Of a stretch of 64,000 nucleotides of DNA, positions 43,482 to 52,821 are shown piece by piece (the first letter of the stretch is position 1; every line of letters starts with the position of its first letter). The notes beneath the pieces are model-generated. The model searched no databases and had not been told where the DNA came from. It worked only from the letters and a program-made list of their open reading frames with translations. Source of the stretch: JACDBZ01 sp036262075. Lineage in GTDB: Bacteria; Chloroflexota; Limnocylindria; QHBO01. Both the position numbers and the translations under genes were made by a program. Location: NCBI GenBank assembly GCA_036262075.1, contig DATAJO010000040.1, positions 1 through 64,000 on the forward strand. Reading direction: 5' to 3'.

Positions 43482-43577
43482 CCGTATGCCCCGCGGGTGG
43501 CCCGTCCGGGTCATGGGCGCGAACGCACCGGCAGCCGATACTCAGCCGGTCATCCGCCCAACCGAGGGACTCATCCC

Positions 43578-43715
43578 ATGGAAGCCGTCATCCCGATCTT
43601 CCTGCTCTTCGTCGCCGTGCTCGCCTTCGCGTGGTTCTACCTCCAGCGGGCCAAGGCCCGGACGACGAACGCGCCGACCGCCGGCAGCGACTCGCACGAC
43701 TCCCCGAACAGCTGA
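43578..43715 (+). CDS. 45-residue single-pass membrane peptide
   Basis: A membrane helix (AVIPIFLLFVAVLAFAWFYL) is followed by a short basic stretch and a Ser/Asp/Asn-rich tail. GAGGGA lies nine bases before ATG 43578, and the frame ends cleanly before the next small gene. This looks like a real small membrane protein although it is too short for a family call. Confidence 0.55.
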   Translation: MEAVIPIFLLFVAVLAFAWFYLQRAKARTTNAPTAGSDSHDSPNS

Positions 43716-43762
43716 CCTCGTCGAGGGCCTGAGCGCTTGACAGCCGCGCGCATCGTGAGCCG

Positions 43763-43945
43763 ATGCGGGCGCTGCTCGTCCTCGTCCTGGTCGTGATCCT
43801 CGTGGGCGCCGGCCTGAAGCTGGCGGGCGTCCCGCTTCCCTTCATCGACTACGCCGTCGGCCCGATGGGCGAGGGACGCGGTCCTGGCATGCCCGACGTC
43901 GTCATCGAGGCACCCGGCTTCGGGGACAGCGACCAGCTCCCCTAG
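43763..43945 (+). CDS. 60-residue secreted or membrane-anchored peptide
   Basis: The N-terminus is a hydrophobic signal/anchor (ALLVLVLVVILVGAGLKLAG). It is followed by a Gly/Pro-rich outside part with acidic residues (DYAVGPMGEGRGPGMPDVV). No ribosome binding site is obvious. It is convergent with the FAD oxidoreductase gene six bases away. Function is unknown. Confidence 0.5.
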   Translation: MRALLVLVLVVILVGAGLKLAGVPLPFIDYAVGPMGEGRGPGMPDVVIEAPGFGDSDQLP

Positions 43946-43950
43946 CCCTG

Positions 43951-45228
43951 CTACGACAGGCGCGAGACGAGCCGCTCGGCGAGGTCGATCGAGTAGTTCT
44001 GCCCGCGATCGTGCGGGTAGACCTGGAACATGCTCGCCACGAAGAGGTTCGGGATCGGCGTGGTGAACGGTGGGATGTGCTCGCGGTAGTCGACGGTCAC
44101 GATCGGCTGCGCGAACGGGGCGGCGAACGACCAGGCGTCGGTGACCCAGGAACGGGCGAACGCCGGGTTGATGCGTGCCACCGCCGGCGTCATCTCGTCG
44201 AGCACGGCGTCGCGCGAGGCGGTCATGAGCGGGTCGTCCATCGGCCGGTAGTTGCCGAGGTAGACGAGATGCCGACCGCCGTACTCGCCGGCGGGGACGT
44301 AGTTCGTGTGCTCCACCAGGGCCATGAAGGGATAGCCGGGATCGTTGACGTTCAGCCAGTAGGCCGATGTCAACGGCCGATCCAGCGCCAGCACCAGGCA
44401 GTGCGCGCCGAACGCCTGGCCCCACTCGTGGCGATCGCGCCAGGCCTGCGGCAGCTCCGGGACGAGCCGGGCGGTGAGGCGGACGGCCAGGGTGCTGATG
44501 ACGCGGTCGAAGCGCTCGACGCCGGCATCGGTCTCGACGTCGAGGGTCGAGTCATCGGCGGTGCGGACCTCCTTCACCGATTCGCCGAGCCGGACCTCGC
44601 CGCCGTGGCGGCGAATCTCATCGGCCAGGCGGAAGTAGAGCTGCTGGAAGCCGCCGCGCGGGTAGCCGAGCTGGGTCGTGCGGTCGTGGACGCGGCCCCA
44701 GAACCAGGGCATCGCGATCGTCGATGCGGTCGCGCCGAACTTGCCGCGCAGCAGCGGCTCCCAGACGACCTCGTAGCCGCGGCGGCCCATCCATCGGCGC
44801 AGCCAGGCCTCGGCCGTGCGGCCTTCGAGCAGCCGCGGATCGGGCATCGCCTTGAGGACGGCGAGGGCGGCCCCCATCCGCACCCGGTCCAGGATCGGCA
44901 ACGGCGTGAACCGCAGGAGCGAGGTCGGCGAGTCGAGCCGATGCACCCGCCCGCCATGGAGCGTCGCGGTCACCGGTGCCTTCCACTCGAGCCGATCCTC
45001 GAGGCCGAGCTCGCGGAACAGCGCGATCGCCCGCGTGTCGGAGCGGAAGAGGTGGTGATAGAACTTCTCGAGCCACATCCCGGGCTCGATCTCGAACCCC
45101 GCCGCCAGCCCGCCGGGCAGCGGCTCGCGCTCGATCACGGTCACCCGTTCGCCCCGCTGCGCCAGCCGCAGCGCAGCCGTCAGCCCGAGGGCACCGCCGC
45201 CGAGTACTGCGGTTCGTCTCGTGCGCAT
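43951..45228 (-). CDS. FAD-dependent oxidoreductase (protoporphyrinogen-oxidase/UDP-galactopyranose-mutase-like fold)
   Basis: The 425-residue flavoprotein has the Rossmann start TAVLGGGALGLTAALRLAQRG with the acidic ribose contact VIEREPLPGGL, then GFEIEPGMWLEKFYHHLF. The C-terminal FAD motif region reads LFVASMFQVYPHDRGQNYSIDLAE. Relatives act on sugar nucleotides, carotenoids or porphyrins. Next to the polysaccharide region a sugar-related role is possible but unproven. ATG 45228 is 8 bases behind a TACGCT box on the minus strand, so the transcript is probably leaderless. Confidence 0.85.
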   Translation of the reverse strand: MRTRRTAVLGGGALGLTAALRLAQRGERVTVIEREPLPGGLAAGFEIEPGMWLEKFYHHLFRSDTRAIALFRELGLEDRLEWKAPVTATLHGGRVHRLDSPTSLLRFTPLPILDRVRMGAALAVLKAMPDPRLLEGRTAEAWLRRWMGRRGYEVVWEPLLRGKFGATASTIAMPWFWGRVHDRTTQLGYPRGGFQQLYFRLADEIRRHGGEVRLGESVKEVRTADDSTLDVETDAGVERFDRVISTLAVRLTARLVPELPQAWRDRHEWGQAFGAHCLVLALDRPLTSAYWLNVNDPGYPFMALVEHTNYVPAGEYGGRHLVYLGNYRPMDDPLMTASRDAVLDEMTPAVARINPAFARSWVTDAWSFAAPFAQPIVTVDYREHIPPFTTPIPNLFVASMFQVYPHDRGQNYSIDLAERLVSRLS

Positions 45229-45236
45229 CGAAGGTC

Positions 45237-45242
45237 AGCGTA
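45237..45242 (-). promoter_or_regulatory. -10 box for a leaderless transcript
   Basis: On the minus strand TACGCT ends 8 bases before the ATG at 45228. Confidence 0.5.
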
Positions 45243-45312
45243 CGGGAATCCCCGAAACTGATGCATGATGCGCGGCGGTGCAGAGGTTCACGCAACGCGA
45301 CCACGACTCGAG

Positions 45313-46407
45313 ATGAACCGGGCGACCCGCGTGCGGCGCCTGGCGATTGCCGCCCTCATCGTCGTGCTCCTCGTCATGGTCGTCGCCATCCTGACGCTCA
45401 GACCCGCCCCCGGGCGCCAGCTCGGAACGCCGATGGACATCGAGGCTCGAGGGGACCTCATCCTCGCCACGCTGGCGGAGGGCCAGATCGTACGGGTCAC
45501 CGTCTCGGGCGACGACGCCTCGATCGACACGCTGGCCGACGGCCTGCATTACCCGCGCGGTCTCGCCCTGACCGATGACACGGTCTACGTGGTCGAGCTC
45601 GGTGAGCTGCCGTGCGAGAACCCGATCCCCAGGTGCAAGGGTGAGCAGATGGGTGCGGGCAGCGTTGCGGAGGGAGAGCTCGAGATCCTCCGAGCATCGG
45701 CCGGACGCGTGCTGGCCTACCCGAGGATGCCTGACGGAGGACTCGGCGAGCCGACGACCCTCGTCGACGGCCTCCCGTTCGTGAACGCGGACCACGGTCT
45801 GAACGACCTCGACCTCGGTCCGGACGGGATGCTGTACCTGTCCATCGGCAACCTCGACCGCCTCGCCTGGCCCGACGTCGAGCCGATCCCTCCCACCGAG
45901 CTGCCGGCGACGCTCGGGGTGATCCTACGGATCGATCCGCGGAGCGGCGAGACGGCGACGTACGCCACGGGCCTTCGGAACGTCTACGGACTGTCGTTCG
46001 ATGCCGCCGGCGCACTCTGGGGCGTCGACAACGACGGCCCCGGCAAGGGCGGATGGCGCTTCGAGGAGCTGATCAGGCTCGAAGAGGGGCTGGACTACGG
46101 ATTCCCCGACGATGGCACCGTCGGCCCGTACGAGCGACGGACGGGCTTCGCCACCTGGATCATGCCGTCGGGTGCCGGTTCCAGCGGGTTGCTCGTCGAG
46201 GGCGACGTCATCTTCAGTGGCGCCTGCGGATCGGTGCAGCGTCTCGGCCTCACGTCCTCGACCGGAGACGCGGCCCTCGTCGAGGCCAACCACCCCGGCT
46301 GCGTGACCGCCATCGAGCGGCTCGACGACGGGCGGCTGCTGCTCGGAACCGTCTTCGGAGCGGCGTCCTTCGAGGTGGTCCGCGACGCCGATCTGTTCGG
46401 GCGGTGA
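45313..46407 (+). CDS. Membrane-anchored sugar (PQQ/sorbosone) dehydrogenase-like beta-propeller
   Basis: The product (364 residues from ATG 45313) has one N-terminal membrane helix (LAIAALIVVLLVMVVAILTL) and an outside beta-propeller. Typical blades are HYPRGLALTDDTVYVVELG, DHGLNDLDLGPDGMLYLSIGN, TYATGLRNVYGLSFDAAGALWGVDNDGPG and GLDYGFPDD. These match soluble PQQ-glucose/sorbosone dehydrogenase folds. Whether PQQ is bound is not clear. ATG 45265 would add 16 residues; neither start has a good binding site. It is the first gene of the rightward polysaccharide run, two bases from the ligase-like gene. Confidence 0.8.
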   Translation: MNRATRVRRLAIAALIVVLLVMVVAILTLRPAPGRQLGTPMDIEARGDLILATLAEGQIVRVTVSGDDASIDTLADGLHYPRGLALTDDTVYVVELGELPCENPIPRCKGEQMGAGSVAEGELEILRASAGRVLAYPRMPDGGLGEPTTLVDGLPFVNADHGLNDLDLGPDGMLYLSIGNLDRLAWPDVEPIPPTELPATLGVILRIDPRSGETATYATGLRNVYGLSFDAAGALWGVDNDGPGKGGWRFEELIRLEEGLDYGFPDDGTVGPYERRTGFATWIMPSGAGSSGLLVEGDVIFSGACGSVQRLGLTSSTGDAALVEANHPGCVTAIERLDDGRLLLGTVFGAASFEVVRDADLFGR

Positions 46408-46408
46408 C

Positions 46409-48697
46409 GTGAGCCGGCGAATCCCCTTGACCCTCGCGGCGGCGCTGGCCGCCCTGGCCTACGGCGTCCTGCTCGGCGGCACCGGCTTGGGAGAGCTGCA
46501 TCCGGTGCTCCGCGTCATCAATATGGCCGTGGGCGGCTCGCTAGTGGCTGCCTACCTCGTCTTGGCGCCGCGCCGCATGGATCGGGTGGATGCCCTCACG
46601 CTCCTCGCGCTGCTCCTGTTCCTCGTTCCCGCGGTGCTCTCGGCGTATCCGCGCCAGTCCCTCGACTCGGCCCTCGGAGCCCTCGTCTTCGTCGCCGCGC
46701 TGTTCGTCGCGCGTCGAGTCACGGCCGGGGCGACCGGTCGACGCGCGACGATCCTCGTGGTGTGCGGCCTGTCTGCCGTTCTCGCCCTCCTCGCCGCGGC
46801 GCGGTGGCTGCCGGACACGATCGAATGGTGGCGGCTCACCAGCTGGACGGTGACGCCACCGCTGGACATGGACCGCAGCGGCATGCTCTGGGGCCACCGT
46901 CATGACCTGGCGCTCCTCCCGATCATCACCGCCCCCGCGTGGTGGATCGGCGATCCGGGGCCCATCCGGCGGGCCGCCGGAGCGGTGTTCACCGCGCTCG
47001 CCCTGCTGCTCGTCGTCCTCGATGGCTCGAGGACGATCTGGCTGGCACTCGTGCTCGCCACCCTCGTCGTCGCCGTCCCGCGACTCGCCGCCCGCTGGCG
47101 ACCGTCTCGCGCGACCCGAACGGTGGCGATCGCGTCCGTCGCAATGGGCGCCATCGGCATGACTGTCTCCGGGATCGGCTCCGCCGCGCTCGACCGACTG
47201 CTGACCACGAACACCCTCGCGAGCCGGGCCGACCTGTGGAGCTCCGCGACCGACGTGTTCCTCGGCCGGCCGCTCACCGGCGCGGGCCCCGGGTCGTTTC
47301 CATGGCTCCTCCAGCGCACCGACTACTTCGATGCGAACAGCTGGGCGCCCCGACATCCCGACAGCCTTCCCTTCCAGGCGCTTCCCGAGCTCGGCCTGTT
47401 CGGCGTCGCCGCGATCCTCGTCGTCGCGGTGGCCATCGTGCCCGGGGTCTGGCGCGGACCATGGCAGGCGCGATGGGCCATCGGCGCCATGGCGTTCGCC
47501 AGCGTCGGGACGAACCCGTCGGAGTTCGCCTTCTTCGTCCTCCTCGCCATCGCCTGGGTGGCGATCGCCGCGCCGAGCATCCGAGCTTGGGAGCCGCTCG
47601 AGCGCCGGGACCTCGTCGGGGCCGTTCGATTCGCGTCACTCGGCGCGCTCCTCGTCGTCGGGATCGCCGCATCGTCCACCGCGGTGGCGGCGTTCGCGTA
47701 TGCGGATGGCCGCGCGGCCGTAGCGCGAGGGTCCTTGCCGGAGGCGCACGACGCGCTCGCGCATGCGCGATCGCTCGACCCCGGGATGGCGCTCTACGTG
47801 CGCCAACAGGGAGCCGTGAGCCTCGTGGCCGGCGAGGTCGACCGGGCGGTCCGCGAGCTCGAGACGGCGGTCGCCATGAACCCCCAGGACGACCTCGCGT
47901 GGAGATCGCTCGCTTTGGCCCGCCTCGCGATGGACGACCTGGACGGGGCCGCGGAGGCGAGCGCACGAGCGGTGGCGACCCAGCAGTCGGACCCGACGAA
48001 CCTCCTCGTGCAGCTCCAGGTCGCCGATGCGGCGGGGGACGCGACCACGGCCACCGATGCGGCCACGGCATTGGTCCAGGCCTGGCCCTGGCTCATCGGT
48101 GCCGACGCCTGGTCATCGGTCGCGCCGGCCGCCAACGACCAGCTGCTCCAGAGCGCGGCGCAGCGGTGGGGTGATGGCACGCCGACGCCCCAGTCGAACG
48201 CCCTGCACGCACTATGGCTCGCGGTCCTCGCCGGCCGCGAGGACCTGCGGCCCGAGGCGATCGGCTCGAGCGGCTTGCCCGCATCGCTGGCCGAGACCTA
48301 CGCCGCGGCATTGGTTTGCGAACCCGACGCGGAGCAGCGGCTGGACGACGCTTCTGCCAACGAACGACGGTTCGACGAGTACTGGGCGGCGTCCCTCCGG
48401 CTGTCGTCCCTGGCGGGAGCGCCGGACGAGACTGCTCGCCGCCTGCTCGAGATCATGTCGCCGGCCCCGTACCGCCCAGAGGCCGCGCAACGGGCGCTGG
48501 ACCCGCTGGACGAGAACGGAGCATGGGGCCTGAGTGGCGACACCTGGGGGTATCGTCGCCCTCCGATGGACTGGCCAGCGGCTCCCGAACGCGCGACCCT
48601 GCCGCCGCCTGACGCCGCATGGATCAGGTGGACGCTCGACCCCGCCGGGGCGAACGGTGCAGCGGGCCTCTCGACCCTCGAGCAATGCTCGCCGTGA
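46409..48697 (+). CDS. O-antigen ligase-like membrane protein with TPR domain
   Basis: The 762-residue protein has about 11-12 membrane helices in the first 430 residues. The Wzy/WaaL-type outside loop contains ASRADLWSSATDVFLGRPLTGAGPGSFPWLL, with the conserved Arg and Gly-rich turn. A periplasmic TPR part follows (about 440-650: LPEAHDALAHARSLDPGMAL, AVRELETAVAMNPQDDL). Such proteins join polysaccharide chains to a lipid or protein acceptor. The last 100 residues have no clear domain. The GTG start is one base after the upstream stop, and the next gene overlaps by 13 bases. Confidence 0.85.
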   Translation: MSRRIPLTLAAALAALAYGVLLGGTGLGELHPVLRVINMAVGGSLVAAYLVLAPRRMDRVDALTLLALLLFLVPAVLSAYPRQSLDSALGALVFVAALFVARRVTAGATGRRATILVVCGLSAVLALLAAARWLPDTIEWWRLTSWTVTPPLDMDRSGMLWGHRHDLALLPIITAPAWWIGDPGPIRRAAGAVFTALALLLVVLDGSRTIWLALVLATLVVAVPRLAARWRPSRATRTVAIASVAMGAIGMTVSGIGSAALDRLLTTNTLASRADLWSSATDVFLGRPLTGAGPGSFPWLLQRTDYFDANSWAPRHPDSLPFQALPELGLFGVAAILVVAVAIVPGVWRGPWQARWAIGAMAFASVGTNPSEFAFFVLLAIAWVAIAAPSIRAWEPLERRDLVGAVRFASLGALLVVGIAASSTAVAAFAYADGRAAVARGSLPEAHDALAHARSLDPGMALYVRQQGAVSLVAGEVDRAVRELETAVAMNPQDDLAWRSLALARLAMDDLDGAAEASARAVATQQSDPTNLLVQLQVADAAGDATTATDAATALVQAWPWLIGADAWSSVAPAANDQLLQSAAQRWGDGTPTPQSNALHALWLAVLAGREDLRPEAIGSSGLPASLAETYAAALVCEPDAEQRLDDASANERRFDEYWAASLRLSSLAGAPDETARRLLEIMSPAPYRPEAAQRALDPLDENGAWGLSGDTWGYRRPPMDWPAAPERATLPPPDAAWIRWTLDPAGANGAAGLSTLEQCSP

Positions 48698-49521
48698 CGG
48701 GCGGCACGTGGCGTGCGGTTCGGCACGCGCTCGTCGTCGCCGGCCTCGCATACATAGCGCTCGTCTGGCTCCGCGTCGTGCCCTACGCGCTGCCGGTGCC
48801 CGAATACGGTCCGGCGTTCGACGCGCGGGGCTTCTGGATCGCATGGGAAGGTGGCCTGTACGACATCCCGTGGCGGACGAACGAGGCGTACGTGTACTCG
48901 CCGGTGTTCGCGCAGGTCCTGTGGCCCCTCACCCTCCTGCCCTGGCCCGTCTTCATCGGGCTGTGGACGACTGCCGCGATCGCCTGCCTGTTCTGGATGC
49001 GCGTGCCGTGGATGCTCGCGTTTCCTGGCGTCATCGACGACATCCTGCGCGGGAACATCCACGTCTTCATGGCCGCGGCCATCGTCCTCGGGTTCAGGGC
49101 GTCGGCCGCGTGGGCCTTCCCGATCCTGACGAAGGTCACACCCGGGATCGGCCTGGCGTGGTATGCGGCACGGGCCGATTGGCGCCCGCTGGCGATCGCG
49201 CTGGCCGCCACGGCCGGGATCGCCGCGGTGTCGTTCGCGTTCAGCGCACCGCTGTGGATCGAGTGGATCGGGCTGCTCGCCGAGAACGCCCGCGAGACAG
49301 CACGAATCCAGGTCATCCCGCTGCCGCTGGCCGTCCGTTTGCCCGTCGCGCTCGCGATCGTCCTCGTCGGCGCTCGAACCCAGCGCGCGTGGCTGCTCCC
49401 GATCGGCGTCATGGTCGGGCTGCCCAACGTCTGGACGAGCTCGACCGCACTCCTCGCGGCGGGCGCGTCGCTCTGGCGTCATCCCCCGCTCGTCCCTCGC
49501 GCAGCCGGGGCATCAAAATGA
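48685..49521 (+). CDS. GT87-like (DUF2029) membrane glycosyltransferase
   Basis: The 278-residue protein has eight to nine membrane helices. The markers of polyprenol-phosphate-mannose-dependent GT-C enzymes are the early acidic loop (FDARGFWIAWEGGLYDIPW), then YVYSPVFAQVLWPLTLLP and ILRGNIHVFMAAAIVLGF, and LTKVTPGIGLAWYA. It is short for GT87 (about 400 residues are usual). It overlaps the ligase-like gene by 13 bases and the DGYPR gene by 4. The gene at 54402 has the same order of motifs and neighbours. Confidence 0.8.
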   Translation: MLAVTGGTWRAVRHALVVAGLAYIALVWLRVVPYALPVPEYGPAFDARGFWIAWEGGLYDIPWRTNEAYVYSPVFAQVLWPLTLLPWPVFIGLWTTAAIACLFWMRVPWMLAFPGVIDDILRGNIHVFMAAAIVLGFRASAAWAFPILTKVTPGIGLAWYAARADWRPLAIALAATAGIAAVSFAFSAPLWIEWIGLLAENARETARIQVIPLPLAVRLPVALAIVLVGARTQRAWLLPIGVMVGLPNVWTSSTALLAAGASLWRHPPLVPRAAGASK

Positions 49522-50963
49522 TCGGCCGCTCCTTCCTCGCCATCGCGCCGGCGGCCCTCGCAGCGACGTTCGTCCTTCGGGGCTTCGTGGCCAATGCGGT
49601 GCCGCTCGACCTGCTGTGGCGCCCGCTGGCGGTGAGCGTCGCCATCGCGATCGTGATCCAGGTGATCCTGGTGCGAGCGTTCGGGTGGACGCGCGGGCAT
49701 GTCTGGGCGTTCGTGGCCGTATCGGTCCTCACCGGCCTCTTCGTCCTCGCCGGCGCAGCATTGCTCGCGCTGACCCTGTTCAGCGTCGTGCGATCCGGTC
49801 CGGATCGCGAGTACCAGCTGACCGGGATACTCGCCGCGGCCGTGTCCGGCCTGCTCTTCGTGGCGGTGGTGTCCCAGGGTGTCGCCGCGGGGGCCTTCGA
49901 TTGGCAGCCGATCCTCGTCACCGCCACACCGATGACGCTGGCCGATGACAGCCCGAGCCTTCACGTGCTGCTCCTCGACGGCTACCCGCGCCAGGACGTC
50001 CTCGAGGCGAACGGCGTCGACAACGAGCCGTTCCTCGCCGTGATGGAAGTGATGGGCTTCGACGTGTACCGCGACAGCCGATCGAACTACACGCGGACGC
50101 CGTTCTCGGTGCTGTCGATCCTGAGTGCCCGCCACATCGACGAGATGTCAGAGCTGTGGGCCGACGTGCCCTCGGGTGCGGCCGCCCAGCAGCGGCTCGT
50201 CGCGCGCGCCCTGCTCGCACCGCCGATGCTCGAATGGTTCCGCGCCGCCGGCTACGCCACCCGCGTCCTGCCTGCGACCGTCGCCCACGTTCCGCTGGGC
50301 GGCGCGGACGAGGCGCGAGGCGCGGGCACGGCCAACAACTTCGAGCTCGACCTCCTCCAGCGAACCCCGCTCGCCGCGCCCCTCGAGGTCATCGGCTTCG
50401 CGGCCGGCCAGCAGCGCACCCATATCGAACGGACGCTCGACACCTGGGCCGATCCGCCATCGGGCCGCACGTTCACCTTCGCGCACGTCATGTCGCCACA
50501 CGCGCCCTTCGTGTTCCGATCCGATGGCTCCCCGGCTGACGCGCCGCCGTGCTATCCGGCGACCTGCTCGCTGTTCGATTCCGATGTCGGGGACCTGGGA
50601 TGGCCGGCGGACGAGTACGTTCGTCGCTGGACCGGCCAGGTCGAGCACCTCAATACGCTCGTCCTGGCGGCCGTGGAGCGGCTGGTCGCGGAGGATCCCG
50701 GAGCAGTCGTCCTCGTCGTCTCGGACCACGGCGTGAGGGGACCAGCGGAGGACGTCCAGCACCGCAACCTCATCCTGGCGCGGGTGCCGGGCCATCGCGG
50801 CGTGCTCGGCACCTCGCCGACGCTCGTGAATGTCATCGTCGACGCGATGGCGCCGTGGGCCGAGGGGACCGTGCCCCGGGCGAGCGACATGCTGTATCGG
50901 AGCGGCGACGATCCGTGGCTCTTCGTGGAGCCGCTGCCATCTTCGGCAGCCGATGGTCCATGA
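49518..50963 (+). CDS. DGYPR-family membrane sulfatase/phosphatase-fold protein, paralogue 1
   Basis: The 481-residue protein has four to five N-terminal membrane helices (to about 145). An outside alkaline-phosphatase-superfamily domain follows: HVLLLDGYPRQDVLEANGVDN (first metal Asp), SNYTRTPFSVLSILS (candidate Thr/Ser nucleophile), HVMSPHAPFVF (His ligands) and LVVSDHG (Asp-His pair). This is the plan of LTA-synthase-like and phosphoglycerol-transferase-like enzymes that decorate envelope glycans. ATGA joins it to the GT87-like gene. Three further paralogues are in the window, at 51244, 55235 and 63468. Confidence 0.8.
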   Translation: MIGRSFLAIAPAALAATFVLRGFVANAVPLDLLWRPLAVSVAIAIVIQVILVRAFGWTRGHVWAFVAVSVLTGLFVLAGAALLALTLFSVVRSGPDREYQLTGILAAAVSGLLFVAVVSQGVAAGAFDWQPILVTATPMTLADDSPSLHVLLLDGYPRQDVLEANGVDNEPFLAVMEVMGFDVYRDSRSNYTRTPFSVLSILSARHIDEMSELWADVPSGAAAQQRLVARALLAPPMLEWFRAAGYATRVLPATVAHVPLGGADEARGAGTANNFELDLLQRTPLAAPLEVIGFAAGQQRTHIERTLDTWADPPSGRTFTFAHVMSPHAPFVFRSDGSPADAPPCYPATCSLFDSDVGDLGWPADEYVRRWTGQVEHLNTLVLAAVERLVAEDPGAVVLVVSDHGVRGPAEDVQHRNLILARVPGHRGVLGTSPTLVNVIVDAMAPWAEGTVPRASDMLYRSGDDPWLFVEPLPSSAADGP

Positions 50964-51041
50964 CGCCTGATCCACAGGTCCCGTGGCGCGACGCCGCCCG
51001 GCTGCCACACTGGCCGCCGATTGCCGAACCGAGCACCAACG

Positions 51042-51212
51042 ATGACGTTCCTGTACATCGATCCGGGCGCCGGAAGCATGGTCGTCCAGGCCCTGCTGGC
51101 CGGTCTCCTGGCCGTCCCGTTCTTCTTCCGCACGCATGTGCGTCGCGCCGTCGACCGAGCCCGCGCGTGGCGTGGCCGGTCGAAGGACCGGGAATCCGAC
51201 ACCCCGCGCTGA
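51042..51212 (+). CDS. 56-residue IDPG membrane peptide
   Basis: The sequence opens MTFLYIDPGAGSMVVQALLA and continues into one membrane helix and a basic tail (RRAVDRARAWRGRSKD). Small proteins starting Y-I-D-P-G-x-G-S occur beside membrane sulfatase-like genes in other bacteria, and here the gene lies between two DGYPR paralogues, so a partner role is likely. The ATG at 51042 is chosen because the conserved part starts there. Confidence 0.7.
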   Translation: MTFLYIDPGAGSMVVQALLAGLLAVPFFFRTHVRRAVDRARAWRGRSKDRESDTPR

Positions 51213-51243
51213 CGTTCGCCGTCCGGCGCTCCCGCGGACTCCA

Positions 51244-52803
51244 GTGACGGCGATGCGCCCCGCGCTCGACGTTCCCGTGCACCCGATCCTCGTCGCCGCC
51301 ACGATCGTCGTGACGGCGTGGCTCGACGCCGCCGTGTCGCCCTACGCCGCGACGCGGTCTCTGCTCGTGGCCTTTGGCCTCGCACTGGTCCTGACGGTCA
51401 TCGCGTCGGCGGTCGCTCGGTCAGCCCAAGTGGGCGCCCTGGCCGCCACGGCCATCCTGCTCGCGCTCTGGAGTCGCGTGGCGCTCGAATTCGTGCTCGA
51501 GGTCGTCGGCGCGATGGGGTTCGTCATCGGGGTTGTGTGGCTGCTCCTCGTGGCCCTGCTGGTGATCCTCCTGGTCCGGCGGACGCGCGGTCGCTGGTCG
51601 ACGGCGGCCGCCACGACCGCGCTCAACCGCGGATCGGCCCTGGTCCTGCTGGCGGCCCTGCTCCTCGGGATGGTCAACGGACGCCTCCCGTCGCTCCTCC
51701 CCGATTTCGCGCAGGGCGGGCCGATCTCGTCCCTCTACCTCGCCTCCGACGCCGCCGAGGACCGGCCCGACGTCTACGCGATCCTTCTCGATGGCTATCC
51801 CCGGGCCGACGTCCTCGACTACGCGTTCGGCATCGACAACTCCGCGTTCGTCGACGCGCTCACCGAGCGTGGGTTCACGGTCGCGTCGGAGTCACATTCC
51901 AACTATCTCTGGACGCACGTCAGCCTGCCGACGACGCTGAACATGACATTCGCCGAGCAGATCCCCGAGATGCGAGCGGTAATCGACCTTCAGCGCCCTC
52001 GCCAGCCGACGTTGCGCCAACTGGTCTCGAACAGCGCCGCCTTCGGCGTGGCGCGGGATGCCGGCTACACGACCGTCGCGATCGGCTCGGGCTTCGAGGA
52101 GGTCGCTGCCCGGCAGGCCGACGTCTACCTCGACGGTGGCCAGCTCAACGAGTTCGAGATCAGCCTCCTGACCAGCACCTTCGTCGCCGACCTCATCCGT
52201 CCGTTCGCGCCCGACGTCGCCAGCGGCCAGCAGCGCGAACGGATCCGCCACAACCTCGCGGTGCTTCCGGACATCGCCGGAATCGGCGGAGCGCCCGTCT
52301 TCGTGTTTGCCCACGTCCCGTCGCCGCACCAGCCCGTCGTCTTCGGGCCCGACGGACAGCCGGTCGCGGAACCACTGAGGTCGAACTGGTTCGCGGACTC
52401 GCCGGGAGAGCGGGGCCAGGACCCCGAGGAGTTCCGCGAGCGGTATCGTGCCCAGCTGCCGGTCCTCAATGACCTCGTGCTGGATGCGATCGACGGCATC
52501 CTCGCCGCCTCCGACGAGCCGCCGATCATCGTGGTGTTCGCGGACCATGGTTCCGCGTCGGCCGTCGACTGGAACGAGACCGAACCGGCGGAGGCCGATC
52601 CGGCGCGCCTTCTCGAGCGGACCGGAACGCTGTTCGCGGCGTTCACCCCCGGCCGGACGGACGTCTTTCCCGACGACGTCTCGAACGTCGACATCTTCCG
52701 CCTGCTGTTCGACGCCTACCTGGGGACCGAGTACGGGCCTGCGACTCCGCCCGAGGGCGGCGGGCACGTGCAGCCCGTCGACGCATCGGTCCTCGACGAC
52801 TGA
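51244..52803 (+). CDS. DGYPR-family membrane sulfatase/phosphatase-fold protein, paralogue 2
   Basis: The 519-residue protein has about five N-terminal membrane helices and an outside domain: DVYAILLDGYPRADVLDYAFG, SNYLWTHVSLPTTLNMTF (nucleophile region), FAHVPSPHQPVVF and IIVVFADHGSAS. Compared with paralogue 1, the order is the same but overall identity is low, so the duplication is old. GTG 51244 or ATG 51253 can start it. It ends 19 bases before the convergent GT-C gene. It should act on an extracytoplasmic lipid-linked or wall glycan; the substrate is unknown. Confidence 0.8.
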   Translation: MTAMRPALDVPVHPILVAATIVVTAWLDAAVSPYAATRSLLVAFGLALVLTVIASAVARSAQVGALAATAILLALWSRVALEFVLEVVGAMGFVIGVVWLLLVALLVILLVRRTRGRWSTAAATTALNRGSALVLLAALLLGMVNGRLPSLLPDFAQGGPISSLYLASDAAEDRPDVYAILLDGYPRADVLDYAFGIDNSAFVDALTERGFTVASESHSNYLWTHVSLPTTLNMTFAEQIPEMRAVIDLQRPRQPTLRQLVSNSAAFGVARDAGYTTVAIGSGFEEVAARQADVYLDGGQLNEFEISLLTSTFVADLIRPFAPDVASGQQRERIRHNLAVLPDIAGIGGAPVFVFAHVPSPHQPVVFGPDGQPVAEPLRSNWFADSPGERGQDPEEFRERYRAQLPVLNDLVLDAIDGILAASDEPPIIVVFADHGSASAVDWNETEPAEADPARLLERTGTLFAAFTPGRTDVFPDDVSNVDIFRLLFDAYLGTEYGPATPPEGGGHVQPVDASVLDD

Positions 52804-52821
52804 CCTGGTCGCAGGAGTGAC

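Noticed and set aside
42144..43577. Coding sequence ahead of the 45-residue peptide in the same frame
   Set aside because: The upstream part crosses repeat copy 8, the tandem array and the antisense of two membrane genes; only the part from ATG 43578 has a ribosome binding site and sensible sequence.
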